Below are positions 1 to 9,515 of a stretch of 16,991 nucleotides of DNA, piece by piece (position 1 is the first letter of the stretch; the number at the start of each line of letters is the position of its first letter). A program made the translations under genes and the position numbers. Location of the stretch: positions 1 to 16,991 of the forward strand of contig JAOXYB010022181.1 of the NCBI GenBank assembly GCA_028565635.1, in the 5' to 3' direction. Below the pieces are notes generated by a model that was not told where the DNA came from, made no database searches, and was given only the letters and a program-made list of their open reading frames with translations. The DNA comes from Phoronis ovalis (lineage: Eukaryota; Phoronida; Phoronidae).

Positions 1-126
1 AGCCAGGCTACTTGTACATTGTAACATACCTTGAATAGGTATACACAGGTAAAAATCGGTTTAGAAACTCGGGGTAATTACACATTGTAATAAGTAGCAA
101 AAATCGTTGATACCCAGGGTACTAGA

Positions 127-167
127 GGCCAGGCCAGGCCACTACGGGTCGGGCCAGGCCGGGCCAC
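127..167. repeat. GGCC-rich low-complexity patch
   Basis: Six GGCC tetramers lie within 41 bp, arranged as two related halves, one built on GGCCAGGCC and the other on GGCCAGGCCGGGCC. The stretch is strongly GC-rich in an otherwise AT-rich window. GGCC is self-complementary, so the patch can fold on either strand. It has no ORF and no recognisable family. Confidence 0.6.
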
Positions 168-2210
168 ATTTGAGAACATGCCGAACTGAAGGTGTGTGAT
201 TTACTTAGAGTGCAATAAATCATGCTAGCGAGTCGGTCAGGGAAACAGTACCACACGCCTTGATACCACGAGGTCACACTTCTTTACATACAGCAGTAAT
301 ATATCCGTTATTAACACATGCAAATTAGCAAGTGAAATGGCATCAATTATAAAGAAACGAGCCTGCATTTGAACTTTTGATGTTTTAGATGCTTTGATAC
401 TTGATTTTTATTTCATTATTTGATTTGTTTGCATTTCTGACTCGTCTTAGTTTCAAGAGCACGCTAATTGTGCAGAATAGGGAATCAACCCCCAAGAATC
501 AGTCGTAATACTAGATGACAAGACAGATGTCAAATGAATATAAGTAATTAATAATCTCATCCTCCTCCCACTGGCATGGCGCGCGTTTGTTTTACATCGC
601 ACACTTATTTGTGCGCAATGGCAAACATTTTCACAACTACGTTCAAGGTTCCCGCCAGATGTCATGAGAGATGAAACTTGAGTGTGACATTTTCATTTTT
701 GATTGAGAAATTGTTAATTGTGCAACCAGAAAATGGGCGCAAAAGACATCTCATGGCTATTCCATCAGTTGATAAATTCCCTGTTTCATGTTCTATGTAT
801 CAATACAAAGTATCAATAAATCACACTACAAAGAAATGTTTACTTGACTTTAAAAAATGAGAAGAAATTATTGAGTATATGTATATTATACCTCATATCA
901 AAAGGAAAAAAATCTACGCATAACGTTTACTTTTGACTTTAAAGATTTGTAATAATGTCTATTGATTGTTTGCTTAGTTTCGATTTGTAGTTTGCATGTA
1001 CAGTATTAGGGGGAGACCCTGGAACAGCCATGCATCAGAAAGGTCTATCTAATAAAGAAACACATATGTATTGAAAAAACTGACTCTGACTGTTGTTACA
1101 TAGGACTGCAGAGCTTACCTGAATAAATTCCATTGGGGAGTTCCTAAAAAAAATTACGATACAACAATTACAAATGTATTGCTGAGTGTTGGGTTAACAA
1201 AGAAGGCCATACACATTTCGGCTGCCTAACATCAGCAGTTTTAAAATGGTTTGATTCACATAAATTATTTCGTACGGAATCAATTCGTTAGACACGCACC
1301 ACCTTCGTCGATCTAGCAAGAACAGCTTACGAGAACACACATCAAGTTAGCTGAACGTGATATTACAGACGAGTTTACTTAGATTGTAACATCAATATTC
1401 AATGTTACAGTAATTGATGTAATATTCAACAGGGATTCAACATGAGCAGATAGTAACATTATTGATGATATAGTACTAGTAACTCATAACTTTTATTATA
1501 TGATTGACGTCTCAGTCAGTGGTTGACTGTGCGTTATGTTCCCGGTTATATTGCGCACTCGCACTATTAGGTCTGTTGTAAAACTGGGTTAATGCTTATC
1601 ATCATGAATAATGGCGAAATCAGAACAATAAAACGTTGTTTATAGAACGATTTGCTGCAGTTTTATGATCGACCCGACAATAAAAATAGCCAAGAAAAAA
1701 TGGAAACATTGATTCTGACAACTTAAAAGAATACACTATCTACATGACTAATACATAGTACATATTGAGTCATTTAGCTGAGGTTGCTGGAGAACGTGGA
1801 GAACATGTGCATTAGTTCTGCTATTTTCATACACCTGCCTACTAACGACTCTGGTCACAAGACATTCGCAACTTCAATGAAGACTCAATGAATACATCTA
1901 CATATTTGATACTTACTGACAAAATTGTATGAAATCCATAAACCTTAATTTTCTTAGTTTTTCTTCTGAGAACCAGAATCCAATACGCTGTATTTTCCCC
2001 ATGGTCGAGTTGTGTAAACGCAGATTACTAAGAAATCTGGTGTTAAAAAACCATCACTGTATATTGTTTGTCTGAAAATTATTAAACAAGAAATTGGTCA
2101 GCCGATGAAAAAACATTACTTTTGGGCATACCAGAACAATCTCACACTAGACTGTAAGTATCCGCTACGCCAGGTACACCAAGAAGAGTCTTGAGTACAT
2201 CACCCTACCA
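168..2210. other. Intergenic or intronic DNA, no gene seen
   Basis: About 2 kb of AT-rich sequence. ORFs here are short (70 codons or fewer), have no recognisable domain and look like chance frames. I see no tRNA or other RNA gene and no transposase or reverse-transcriptase fragment. The only local structure noted is a pair of competing small hairpins near 1385-1420. Confidence 0.6.
1385..1420. repeat. Overlapping small inverted repeats
   Basis: TGTAACAT at 1385-1392 is the exact reverse complement of ATGTTACA at 1402-1409. ACATCAAT at 1389-1396 is the reverse complement of ATTGATGT at 1413-1420. The left arms share bases, so the two hairpins exclude each other. Arms of 8 bp in AT-rich DNA can arise by chance. 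Confidence 0.35.
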
Positions 2211-2211
2211 G

Positions 2212-2260
2212 TGACCTAAGTCCTGGATACATGACCTTGTGGTCCTGACCTATAAAAATA
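2212..2260. promoter_or_regulatory. Three TGACCT half-sites beside a TATA-like string
   Basis: TGACCT occurs at 2212-2217, 2232-2237 and 2246-2251, all in one orientation (AGGTCA on the minus strand). The third runs into TATAAAAATA at 2251-2260. AGGTCA is the half-site of many nuclear receptors. The spacers of 14 and 8 bases are not the usual 1-5, so receptor binding is only a guess. No transcript start or downstream coding exon is visible. Confidence 0.15.
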
Positions 2261-2310
2261 CATGACTGTGATAAGCAATAGATATTTTGTTTATTATAGT
2301 CACGATATGA

Positions 2311-2369
2311 TATATATATATATATATATATACTAATATATATATATATTTTTTTTTTTTATATAATAT
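2311..2369. repeat. TA microsatellite followed by poly-T
   Basis: Eleven TA units at 2311-2332 are followed by CTAA, six more TA units at 2337-2348, a run of twelve T at 2349-2360, and an AT-only tail. It is a simple-sequence tract that can form a cruciform and is probably length-variable. Confidence 0.9.
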
Positions 2370-3880
2370 CTTTATTCAATTTTAGAAAATAACAACATAA
2401 GTCTGGTTTGTAGAGGTTATACACTTCAGAGATAACTCGACTGTATGCGTAAGTTCTCAGAAAATTCAACTGAATGTGCGATCTAATAATTTGTCGGGTA
2501 CAATGAACGAAACAATTAAGAAATGTCCGAAGTGAAGATACCCTGGCCTGTCATCTAACTATTTTAGAACCGTCCTATGAATTTACTAGGGACACAGTTT
2601 CATGACGTCCATAATAGTTCTCATTAGTTCCCTGACGGTTCGGTAAATAACAATCGAACATAATGTGTTTTTTTAATTTAAATACGTCCATGTCAACAAA
2701 CGAACTCATTCACGCGGTGTAAAATAAATACCGACAAATCTATAACTTGAGTTGTCATAATACCTGTATGTACTGAATATACATTTTAGACATCGTGATT
2801 AGATACCCTCGCCTGATAACCATGTATACGTTACCATCACAGGACACCTTGTTTTTCCAACTTACTGAAATACTGCTATAGCACCTTGATCAGTAGGAAC
2901 AGGAAGCTTGTGTTAAATAAAATGGTAAGGTGCTTTAAATGTGACAGCGTGGGTTTAACTTATGCTTTTTAAAGTGTTTCTTCAAAGGATAAACGAAAAC
3001 TTATCCTACCCCCACATTAAGATAAGGTTCGGTGCGTCGATCAACTTATTTAAGGGCATCTCACACCAATTTTAAACATTGACTAAATTTACATGTTTGG
3101 TATTTTCAGCTGGTGTCCCAAAACTTTTGCAACCAAGCACTCGACCATTTACAAAGTTATATATTATAAATTCTTACTTGTATCTAGTTTATAAAGAAAT
3201 AAACTGCTTCTTTTATTTACAAGACCATAATCTATCCGCAGAAATATGTGTATGTGGGTGCTACTATTGGTGATAAGTGGAAGAGTTTACATTTTATGTT
3301 CATGTGAACACTGTACAGCTCGGAGACAGAGTATGAGTCATTACAGCATTGCTTTATTCTCTGTTTGTCTGGATGCGTGCTTACTAATTATTAATTGACC
3401 TTAATATCTTAATTTGATTAATTGTGAGGTACACATAGTCACAATTTTCGCCACTTCTAGCAGTGTTACCGTAGTTACAATCTGGTTGGATATTTCTACT
3501 CGAGTATTGGCTAAAATGTCACATCTTAATACATTCAATATAATTTCAGTCCAAAATTGAATTTTACTTTGAGCAAAAAAGCTTTTTTAGCTTAAACGTT
3601 ATTTTTATTTTAACAAAGTGTCACCGGGTTATACTTCGCATGATTGTTAAATATGAAGTTAACATAAATAAATGTCAGTACTTCCATAATTTATTCTAAT
3701 AATAGAAAATTCCGAAATATTAAATATTTGTAACGCTGTTGTAGCAACTAATCCTATACTAACAGCCTTTACTGTGTACACATACTGCATTGACAAAGCG
3801 AATAATTATCGATCTAGTACACGTATCTGATCTGATGGACATGCAGATTTATAAATTAGTGTTATGTAGTAAGTTATGTG
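2370..3880. other. Intergenic or intronic DNA, no gene seen
   Basis: About 1.5 kb without a credible coding region. Small structures only: GAACCGTC at 2567-2574 is the reverse complement of GACGGTTC at 2634-2641, and AAAAAAGCTTTTTT at 3575-3588 is a perfect 14-bp palindrome. A 64-codon frame at 3079-3273 shows no domain and is treated as chance. Confidence 0.55.
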
Positions 3881-3886
3881 TCGACC

Positions 3887-4076
3887 TTCAGGGTGTTTTT
3901 TACCCCCTAGGACATTTCAGGGTGGGCATTCTGCGTGTGGGGATATTTCAGGGTGTTGTTTTTCAAATTGTTTTGAAAAAATCTTGATTTTTTTTTGGCT
4001 GCACTTTGATTTTTTCACCCTAGGATATTTCAGGGTGGTGCCTGTTTTGTCATTACTGGGGGGGTATTTCAGGTTC
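3887..4076 (+). repeat. Degenerate ~30-bp array with TTCAGGGTG core
   Basis: TTCAGGGTG occurs exactly at 3887-3895, 3916-3924, 3947-3955 and 4029-4037, with a diverged copy (TTCAGGTTC) at 4068-4076. Core-to-core distances are 29, 31, 82 and 39 bases, which suggests a unit of about 30 bp with units lost or diverged between 3956 and 4028. The fuller unit reads roughly CCTAGGATATTTCAGGGTG. Two ORFs crossing the array in different frames are by-products of the repeat. A 12-base poly-C tract follows at 4121-4132. Confidence 0.65.
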
Positions 4077-4120
4077 AGACTCCTTGGACAGCATACCCTT
4101 ACCAAATGTAAGTGTTGTGT

Positions 4121-4132
4121 CCCCCCCCCCCC
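4121..4132. repeat. Poly-C tract (12 C)
   Basis: Twelve consecutive C just downstream of the TTCAGGGTG array. Two further C runs of 10 and 11 bases lie at 4620-4629 and 5385-5395, so the 3.9-5.4 kb block is unusual for this AT-rich window in having three. Confidence 0.9.
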
Positions 4133-4142
4133 AGTGTAAGTG

Positions 4143-4940
4143 ACAATCGCTTAAGTTTTATCCCTTATAAGACTGGTAATAGTTTCTCTGTCTATAGGTC
4201 TTACATGTTACTGCAAGGGAATTTAAAGTGCACTAACAAAACTGATTTCCTGTTTTTCAAAAAAAAAAGAACACGTGGCAGTCTATAAATATCATATTAA
4301 TTAATTTTTCACGAGGAGGCATGGATTCTTATTCACCATATCGGTAACTGTTAAAAATAGTCCCGGGAAGATAGTTCACTAGAATAATTATGACCGGGAT
4401 TGACCCTGTGTTTTGACGACTACGATATATAAATATCTTTTGTCGTTGTACAATGAACATTAATCGCCCTATATTATAGGCATATGAAGTTTATATGACC
4501 TATATTCATGTTTTTTCATATTCAGTATTTATTTACTGCGGTCTAGTATTTCATCAGTGTATATTAATTGTTCAACGATCTATTTTCAGTGTCCGGGGAT
4601 TTAGTGCGTACTACTCCAACCCCCCCCCCGTGTAAACCCGGGTTCATAAATCAAGCATTTGCTACCCGAATTTAACCGAACAGCATTGGGATACTGTTTA
4701 TTAAAGCATCATTCTACAGTATACTCAGTACTCCAACTTGTTGACAATGAACTCGACAATTAGCTGTAACCCCTTTATAACATGCAGGTACAGAGGGGCA
4801 CAATCATATAACTGAGCTTGGGGAATCACAGAATTTTTGGTTTATATTCTAATCCGTTAATCACATAATCTGCATATATAGTGTGCAATCATTTCGGTCT
4901 CTTAATCTTGTTTAGCATACCACACTCCGATCAGACTCCT
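4143..4940. other. Intergenic DNA between two repeat blocks
   Basis: No coding region is supported. It contains an A run at 4259-4268, a TGACCCTGTG string near 4401, and AACCCGGGTT, a 10-bp palindrome, shortly after the C run at 4620-4629. I see no RNA gene. Confidence 0.55.
4620..4629. repeat. Poly-C tract (10 C)
   Basis: Ten consecutive C followed by GTGTAAACCCGGGTT. The C-run-then-GTG pattern is also seen at 5385-5398, where the C run is the right edge of a candidate foldback element. Confidence 0.9.
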
Positions 4941-4980
4941 CTGCCAGGGCTCAGGGGTACTTGACACTAAAGAAGTTGGT

Positions 4981-5118
4981 AGGGTATATTTTTCATTCTT
5001 TTTCATTTACGACAGGGTATATTTTATTTTGATGACCTTTATTTACCACAGGGTAAAAAAGAATAAAATACTTAATAATTACCCTGTCGTAAATGAAAAA
5101 GAATGAAAAATATCCTGT
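4981..5118. repeat. ~38-bp inverted repeat with ~60-base spacer
   Basis: The arm at 4981-5019 matches the reverse complement of 5080-5118 with about one small difference. Both contain CATTTACGACAGGGTA or its complement, and TTTTTCATTC. The spacer also carries partly complementary AT-rich segments (TATTTTATT near 5019-5027 and AATAAAATA near 5062-5070), so the stem can extend inward with interruptions. Transcribed RNA would form a long hairpin. Confidence 0.8.
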
Positions 5119-5338
5119 TAGAATTCGGACTCCGGAAATAGATACCCTGTGTAATATTCACTTGCAAATTACCCTGCGGAACATAAATATGGGAAAATTC
5201 ACGAACCTTAATTTTTCATACGGCCAGTCGTGTTTTCCAAGAAATACACCCTGTTGTAAACGAATATTTTTTGAGGAAAATATACCCTGTGGTAAATAAG
5301 GCTTTGAGAAGCATGGAAAACATAACCCGTGGTAAATG
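5080..5338 (+). repeat. Degenerate array of TACCCTGTGGTAAAT-like units
   Basis: Cores lie at 5080-5086, 5143-5149, 5170-5176, 5247-5253 (CACCCTG) and 5283-5289. Diverged copies sit at 5111-5118 (TATCCTGT) and near 5324 (AACCCGTGGTAAATG). Spacing is mostly about 27-40 bases. Three further copies in the opposite orientation, at 4981, 5013 and 5049, complete the set on the left half of the element. Confidence 0.6.
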
Positions 5339-6175
5339 CAGGAGCTTAAAAAAGGGAGTCAATTGGGCGGCATATATGACGGTACCCCCCCCCCCGTGGC
5401 CAGGGCTCATGTTCACTCGTCTACTATATACACAAATACAATTGACAATACACAGGATGACTGAATATTAACAAATCATACATTCAACGTCAACCCCTGC
5501 AAGTTGCTATATGGAGTTGAGAATCCTGCATATATGTGGAAGTGCAAGCCAGATAAATCTTTAAACAGTCTTGATCTATATATTTCAAGTTCCAGGTTAT
5601 ACCGACAAATATCTAGGTTTTTGTATGACGATACCGCAAACAATTTATTAAGATTATTATTATGCGACTACAGAGAAACATGCGGGAATCCCATACATTA
5701 AAACAAACGCCATATTTACCTTAATAGTTTACAAACCCCGATCTATTCTTCATTCATTTTGGATTAAGTACATCATATCACAATACGGCTAGACCAGTAC
5801 CGCTAGACCTAGGGATATACGAAACCCAGATCACGCGGAGGAATGACAGTAGTCCTTGTGTCAATATAAGGAACTACGCCCGTGTGCTTCCTTTAGCTGT
5901 TATCCCTGTTATCTATCGTATGTCAGGAGTGTTTATTCTGAGTCATATTCAATCCAGGAAGCAGCTGCATGTCGAAAGAACCAGATTCCACGAGCTGCAT
6001 TCACCGCCGTTTGAAGAACACAAACAAAGAACATTAAGACTAAGTATTATTGATAACTGGACATCTTCTTCACAGCATAGCACGTATTACTGATTAATTT
6101 AATTCACATTTCTCTCTCCCTATGAAGAACATATTACATTGTTTACAATTCAGACCAGTAGTGGTAGATTGTAGA

Positions 6176-6253
6176 AGATAATTATAGGACAAATCTTTTA
6201 ATTGTAGGAACCATAAAAACCTAGATAATTATATCAATTATATATCTTTTAAT
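6176..6253 (+). repeat. Imperfect direct repeat, ~30 bp
   Basis: AGATAATTATA followed by ATCTTTTAAT occurs at 6176-6202 and again at 6223-6253, in the same order with different short fillers. It may be a local duplication. The sequence is AT-rich, so the support is modest. Confidence 0.35.
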
Positions 6254-6335
6254 GAGTTAATATACAATCCTGGGTCCATAATAATTTAGATATTAATTGT
6301 TTTGCGTATTATGTAACACGAGCTTGTTTAGTTTT

Positions 6336-6347
6336 CCAGTAGGTGGC
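6336..6347 (+). promoter_or_regulatory. CTCF-like core motif
   Basis: CCAGTAGGTGGC matches the degenerate CTCF core CCASYAGRKGGC at every position. CTCF is a zinc-finger insulator and loop-anchor protein present in many bilaterian animals, with a largely conserved core motif. A match to all 12 positions on either strand is expected only a few hundredths of a time in 17 kb if bases were equally frequent. Whether the site is bound is unknown. Confidence 0.3.
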
Positions 6348-6606
6348 GTTACATGTGGTGAAGATTGAACTTATTCATTCCCTATATTTTTTTATCTATC
6401 CAGTTCTGTTCTCGTGAACAGGAATACGCGCAACTGGAATAAAATTATTACTAGAATAGAGATAAGGCCGTGTGTTCTATCGGCTATTCACCCGCACCAC
6501 AAGTAATAGCTTATTGTTATGTTAATGTTCCTTGATTACACACTTTCTAGAAACTAAATGCTCACACAGGTTCAAGGAGAGAAATAAAATTAATTAGACA
6601 GACAAT

Positions 6607-6846
6607 ATTCACCCTGAGTGTCAGAGCTAGTATCGTTTAAATTTTTTATATTTCATACTTTCTTGCCTCTCAATTGAAATTTCACGTCTTATCGTAGCTC
6701 CATTTATAGACCCTGACACAACTCGATCAGGCTTTGAACGGAGCTACCATAATTAAAACGTATAATTTGAGAGGTAAGAAATCATATAATCATGAAATAT
6801 TAAACGAAACAGCGACGATTTTTAGGCTCCAAAATTCAGAGTGTCA
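6607..6846. mobile_element. Degraded foldback element with flanking repeats
   Basis: Arms at 6633-6701 and 6740-6807 are imperfect reverse complements. Shared blocks in order are TCGTTTA, ATATTTCAT, TTTCTTRCCTCTCAA, ACGT and TAGCTCC, separated by indels. The spacer adds a perfect inner stem (CCTGA at 6712-6716, TCAGG at 6727-6731). Outside the arms, GAGC at 6624 and GCTC at 6826-6829 may be the true ends. Flanking these is ATTCA-GAGTGTCA, with an extra CCCT inside the left copy at 6607-6623 and none in the right copy at 6834-6846. No coding capacity; an 81-codon frame at 6734-6979 merely crosses the right arm. It could be a miniature inverted-repeat element; its family is unknown. Confidence 0.5.
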
Positions 6847-8538
6847 ACATGAACCCAAATACATTCAGGAAACATTTAGAAATGGAGTTTTTAATTTGTC
6901 AACAATACAATTCAGTTATTTTTTTATTTGCATATTTCGTCTATATGTACTATGTGTAGTCTTTAAAACACCCAATTAGTGATCACCCTTAATTCTGAAA
7001 TAGAGGACGAAAAACCGAGAAGCATCAAAGTGTGTTCCTTTTAAAAGAGTTGGTGTCCTCGTGTCATCTTGCCATATGGTTATTCATTTATCATATAAAT
7101 AAAATGAAAAATTTGAAAACTACAAGCAAATATTAAAAGTACTGAACATACGATAGCTCAGAAAAATGTAGTTTTGATATTTGCATACAATCTGTAGATA
7201 ACTCAAAGAAAATGAAAGAAACTAGATTTTACGACAGACTGTATGTCTGTTTATCTAGTGTATGGCTTAAAAATAATATATATCGGAGTGTTCGAAAACA
7301 AGCCCACCCTTCAAAAAACGTCAGTGAGCGAATTGTAGGAAAAATTTCCGAGATAATACAGGGGCGAACTTACGGTGTTTTTTTTTATTAAAATCAAATT
7401 TTCACCCGTATATTTTTGGCATTATTTTCGCGTTATTTATTTATCATGCGTGTTAAAAGTTGTGTTGGGTTTTTAAATTACGACTAGAATGTAGGGATCA
7501 TGTTGGTTGTCTGTCTATGTACAAATAGCATGTTTTAATCAGAAGGGTTGCATGTACCATCATGTACTAATGTTTTTTATGTTATTTCTTTTCCGAAAAA
7601 AATACTGATCAAAAAGGCCATTTTCCGAAAGGTTGCACAGGGTATTTCCGGATGTAATGATATGTATATAATAAATTCGTTAAAAATACATACGTGTATA
7701 AAGATCATGACTTACTTTCGCATGGTACAAAGATACAATTGTCAACATAAGTAAATGATCTATTAAATAAATATATAATATTTACTGATTACTGTTTTTT
7801 TACTGTTACATAGTGATTCATTATAACTAGTAACGAGCAGTTTTTATGTATTGAGTTATTTTTTTTTAAATATTCAAACTTATCACAATATATTGTAACT
7901 GTCACCCCTCATGAATAGTGGAATAGACGTAAGGCGACTACTATGATACCTAATAAATATCCAAAACCACCATAAAGGCATATAACCTTTATTAATTCGC
8001 TAGCTGTAACAAAAACAAACAGCAAGCAGTAAACCTAATATATAAAGTTCTGTGACACCTACCATGGTGGTCATAGGAACGAAGTTATCCTAGATTTCTA
8101 CATGCATCAGACTTACGTGGTGACCTGTTAAGAACTGAAGATTATTATGTATACTACTCCCAGTTAATTTTTCGTGCAGGCATGACCACCAAATGTTTTT
8201 GCTATTCCACTATGTAGACTACACCATGACCCAGAAAAAATGCAACCTAACAACGGACGAAATGCATAGTTTTGCCCTGGCTCAAATAATCCTATCAAAT
8301 TTTGGTTTATTTAATTTTTTTTAAAAAGCTAATATTAGTTTCAATCTCTTGTACAGTGATTTCCCTTTCAAATAGAAACAAACAAGAAAGCCAGCGCCAA
8401 GGAGGAAAAAAGAAAAAAATCATAAATTTAATGTTGACGGACTACTTCCAGCCTTTGCCCACCACTGCGGTTACATCAGCTTATCAGAAAAGTTATAAAA
8501 CAATAATGAAATGATATAACTATCCTACGTTACTATGT
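6847..8538. other. Intergenic DNA, no gene seen
   Basis: About 1.7 kb of AT-rich sequence with several T runs (for example around 7378-7387 and 7859-7867). Frames of 68-70 codons at 7548-7754 and 8302-8514 have no domain and low-complexity composition. CAGGGTA occurs once at 7638-7644. No RNA gene or element is recognised. Confidence 0.55.
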
Positions 8539-8972
8539 CATCCTAAAAATCGTATGTTATTTTACCATTTTAGTGGAAAACTGTTGGATTTTGTTTATCA
8601 CCGTGAGCGATCATACAATCCCTAACGGAATTCCAAATGTTCTGCAAACCCCTGATAAGTGAACTATGCAATTGACCGAGTATCAGCCGTATAATGTAAG
8701 ACTATCCTCACATGTAGCATTGCGTCATACTAAGAATTGAGTTAATTTTCGCAAGCGAACATAATTTTAGTCAATGTACAAATAGATAATTAAAAGTTTA
8801 TATTCAGATGAGCAGTGTAATTTCAACAGAGAATAATAATACTGATAAACGAAACACAAATTTTCCTAAATAATGGCACATTAAAAAAAATCTGAAATTT
8901 TGAAGCATGCTGACAAAAAATTGCAGCATTTTTCCAGCTAAAACGTTAAAATAACATACGATTTTCAGGGTG
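8539..8972. mobile_element. MITE-like element with ~45-bp inverted ends
   Basis: The left end at 8539-8583 and the reverse complement of 8924-8972 align over about 45 bases. They share an identical 19-base core, AAAATCGTATGTTATTTTA (8546-8564 and 8947-8965). Outside the core they also share CAYCCTR, and inside it TTTTAG, TGGAAAA and CTG with small differences. The implied element is 434 bp, AT-rich and without an ORF, typical of a miniature inverted-repeat transposable element mobilised by a transposase encoded elsewhere. A target-site duplication is not clear: TATG lies near both ends but not flush with them. Superfamily not assigned. Confidence 0.6.
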
Positions 8973-9515
8973 ATATGGGAGAGTGGGCTGTACTTTGTTA
9001 GTTAATCCGCATTCAGTAATAGTGTTCGCAGAATAATTAGTTAGGCAATATTAAGCACTTTTACAAAAGCAAGCAATCATTCGCTAAATTTTGAAAACTA
9101 TCATAAATAATTCCATATAACACTTTTGCTTGAAACAATGTTAATAGTAGCTGATGTAATATTGCAAATATATGTTTTTTTTCTCAATAATTTGATCTAT
9201 GTTTTAAGGAGTTTTCGGTGCATTCTACCGTATTAGATAATTTCATTATGGATGACCATATCTGGTATCTGAACAGTAAATTCAATTGTTAGACGCATCA
9301 TCGTACAAGGTCTGGAGTGTATTAATTCTTCGTCTAATACGCCAACGTAACATGCAAGTCAAGAAAAATATACTGCCTCCCGCTACCACCATTTGGCGCA
9401 ATCAATGGTGAATATGTTGGGCGGCTGGAAACTTTTGTATTATTAAAAGCTCAGTAGTTATATTTCACGTTACTAGTTTTATAGTTTTCATATATATGTC
9501 ACTGTAATTCAATGA
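8973..9515. other. Sequence 3' of the minus-strand gene
   Basis: No coding region. A small hairpin is possible (CACCATT at 9387-9393 with AATGGTG at 9404-9410). Transcription of the neighbouring gene probably ends in or just before this stretch. Confidence 0.5.

Larger units (their letters stand above)
4943..5409. mobile_element. Candidate foldback-type non-autonomous element
   Basis: An 11-bp direct repeat, GCCAGGGCTCA, occurs at 4943-4953 and 5399-5409 and could be a target-site duplication. The enclosed 445 bp begins GGGGTAC (4954-4960) and ends with GTAC followed by a C run (5382-5395) and GTG, giving a short terminal inverted repeat. Inside are a ~38-bp inverted repeat and a series of TACCCTG units in opposite orientations in the two halves. 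It encodes no protein; the short frames across it are not credible. Long direct duplications of this size and a repeat-filled interior are compatible with foldback or Mutator-like non-autonomous elements, but the family is not identified and the duplication could be coincidental. Confidence 0.5.
5410..6606. other. Intergenic DNA, no gene seen
   Basis: Two frames of 65 and 69 codons (5504-5701 and 5884-6093) have ordinary-looking amino-acid composition but start without ATG, lack recognisable motifs and are not long enough to exceed chance. Small direct repeats include GCTAGACC twice near 5790-5810 and AGCTGCAT twice near 5961-6000. The notable item is the CTCF-like core at 6336-6347. Confidence 0.5.

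Noticed and set aside
1-100. Similar strings around ACATTGTAA and AAAAATCG that suggested a duplication
   Set aside because: The similarity is broken by many differences and could not be aligned into convincing units.
3108-3140. GGTGTCCCAAAACTTTTG, which resembles ends of Tc1/mariner elements
   Set aside because: No matching inverted copy is found in the window and no TA duplication or transposase remnant is present.
3790-4139. ORFs of 62-87 codons across the TTCAGGGTG array
   Set aside because: They overlap each other in several frames and on both strands, and their sequence follows the repeat units and C/T runs rather than a protein.
3887-5338. CRISPR-like regular spacing of short repeats
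   Set aside because: The units are degenerate, on both strands in the second array, lack constant long repeats with unique spacers, and the genome appears to be animal.
5504-6093. Two plausible-looking frames of 65 and 69 codons
   Set aside because: Neither begins with ATG, no splice signals or domains are evident, and frames of this length are expected many times by chance here.
7913-8213. ATAGTGGAATAG and its reverse complement CTATTCCACTAT about 290 bases apart, with ATGACCACC and its complement nested inside
   Set aside because: Several 12-bp inverted pairs are expected by chance in 17 kb, and similarity does not extend beyond the core.
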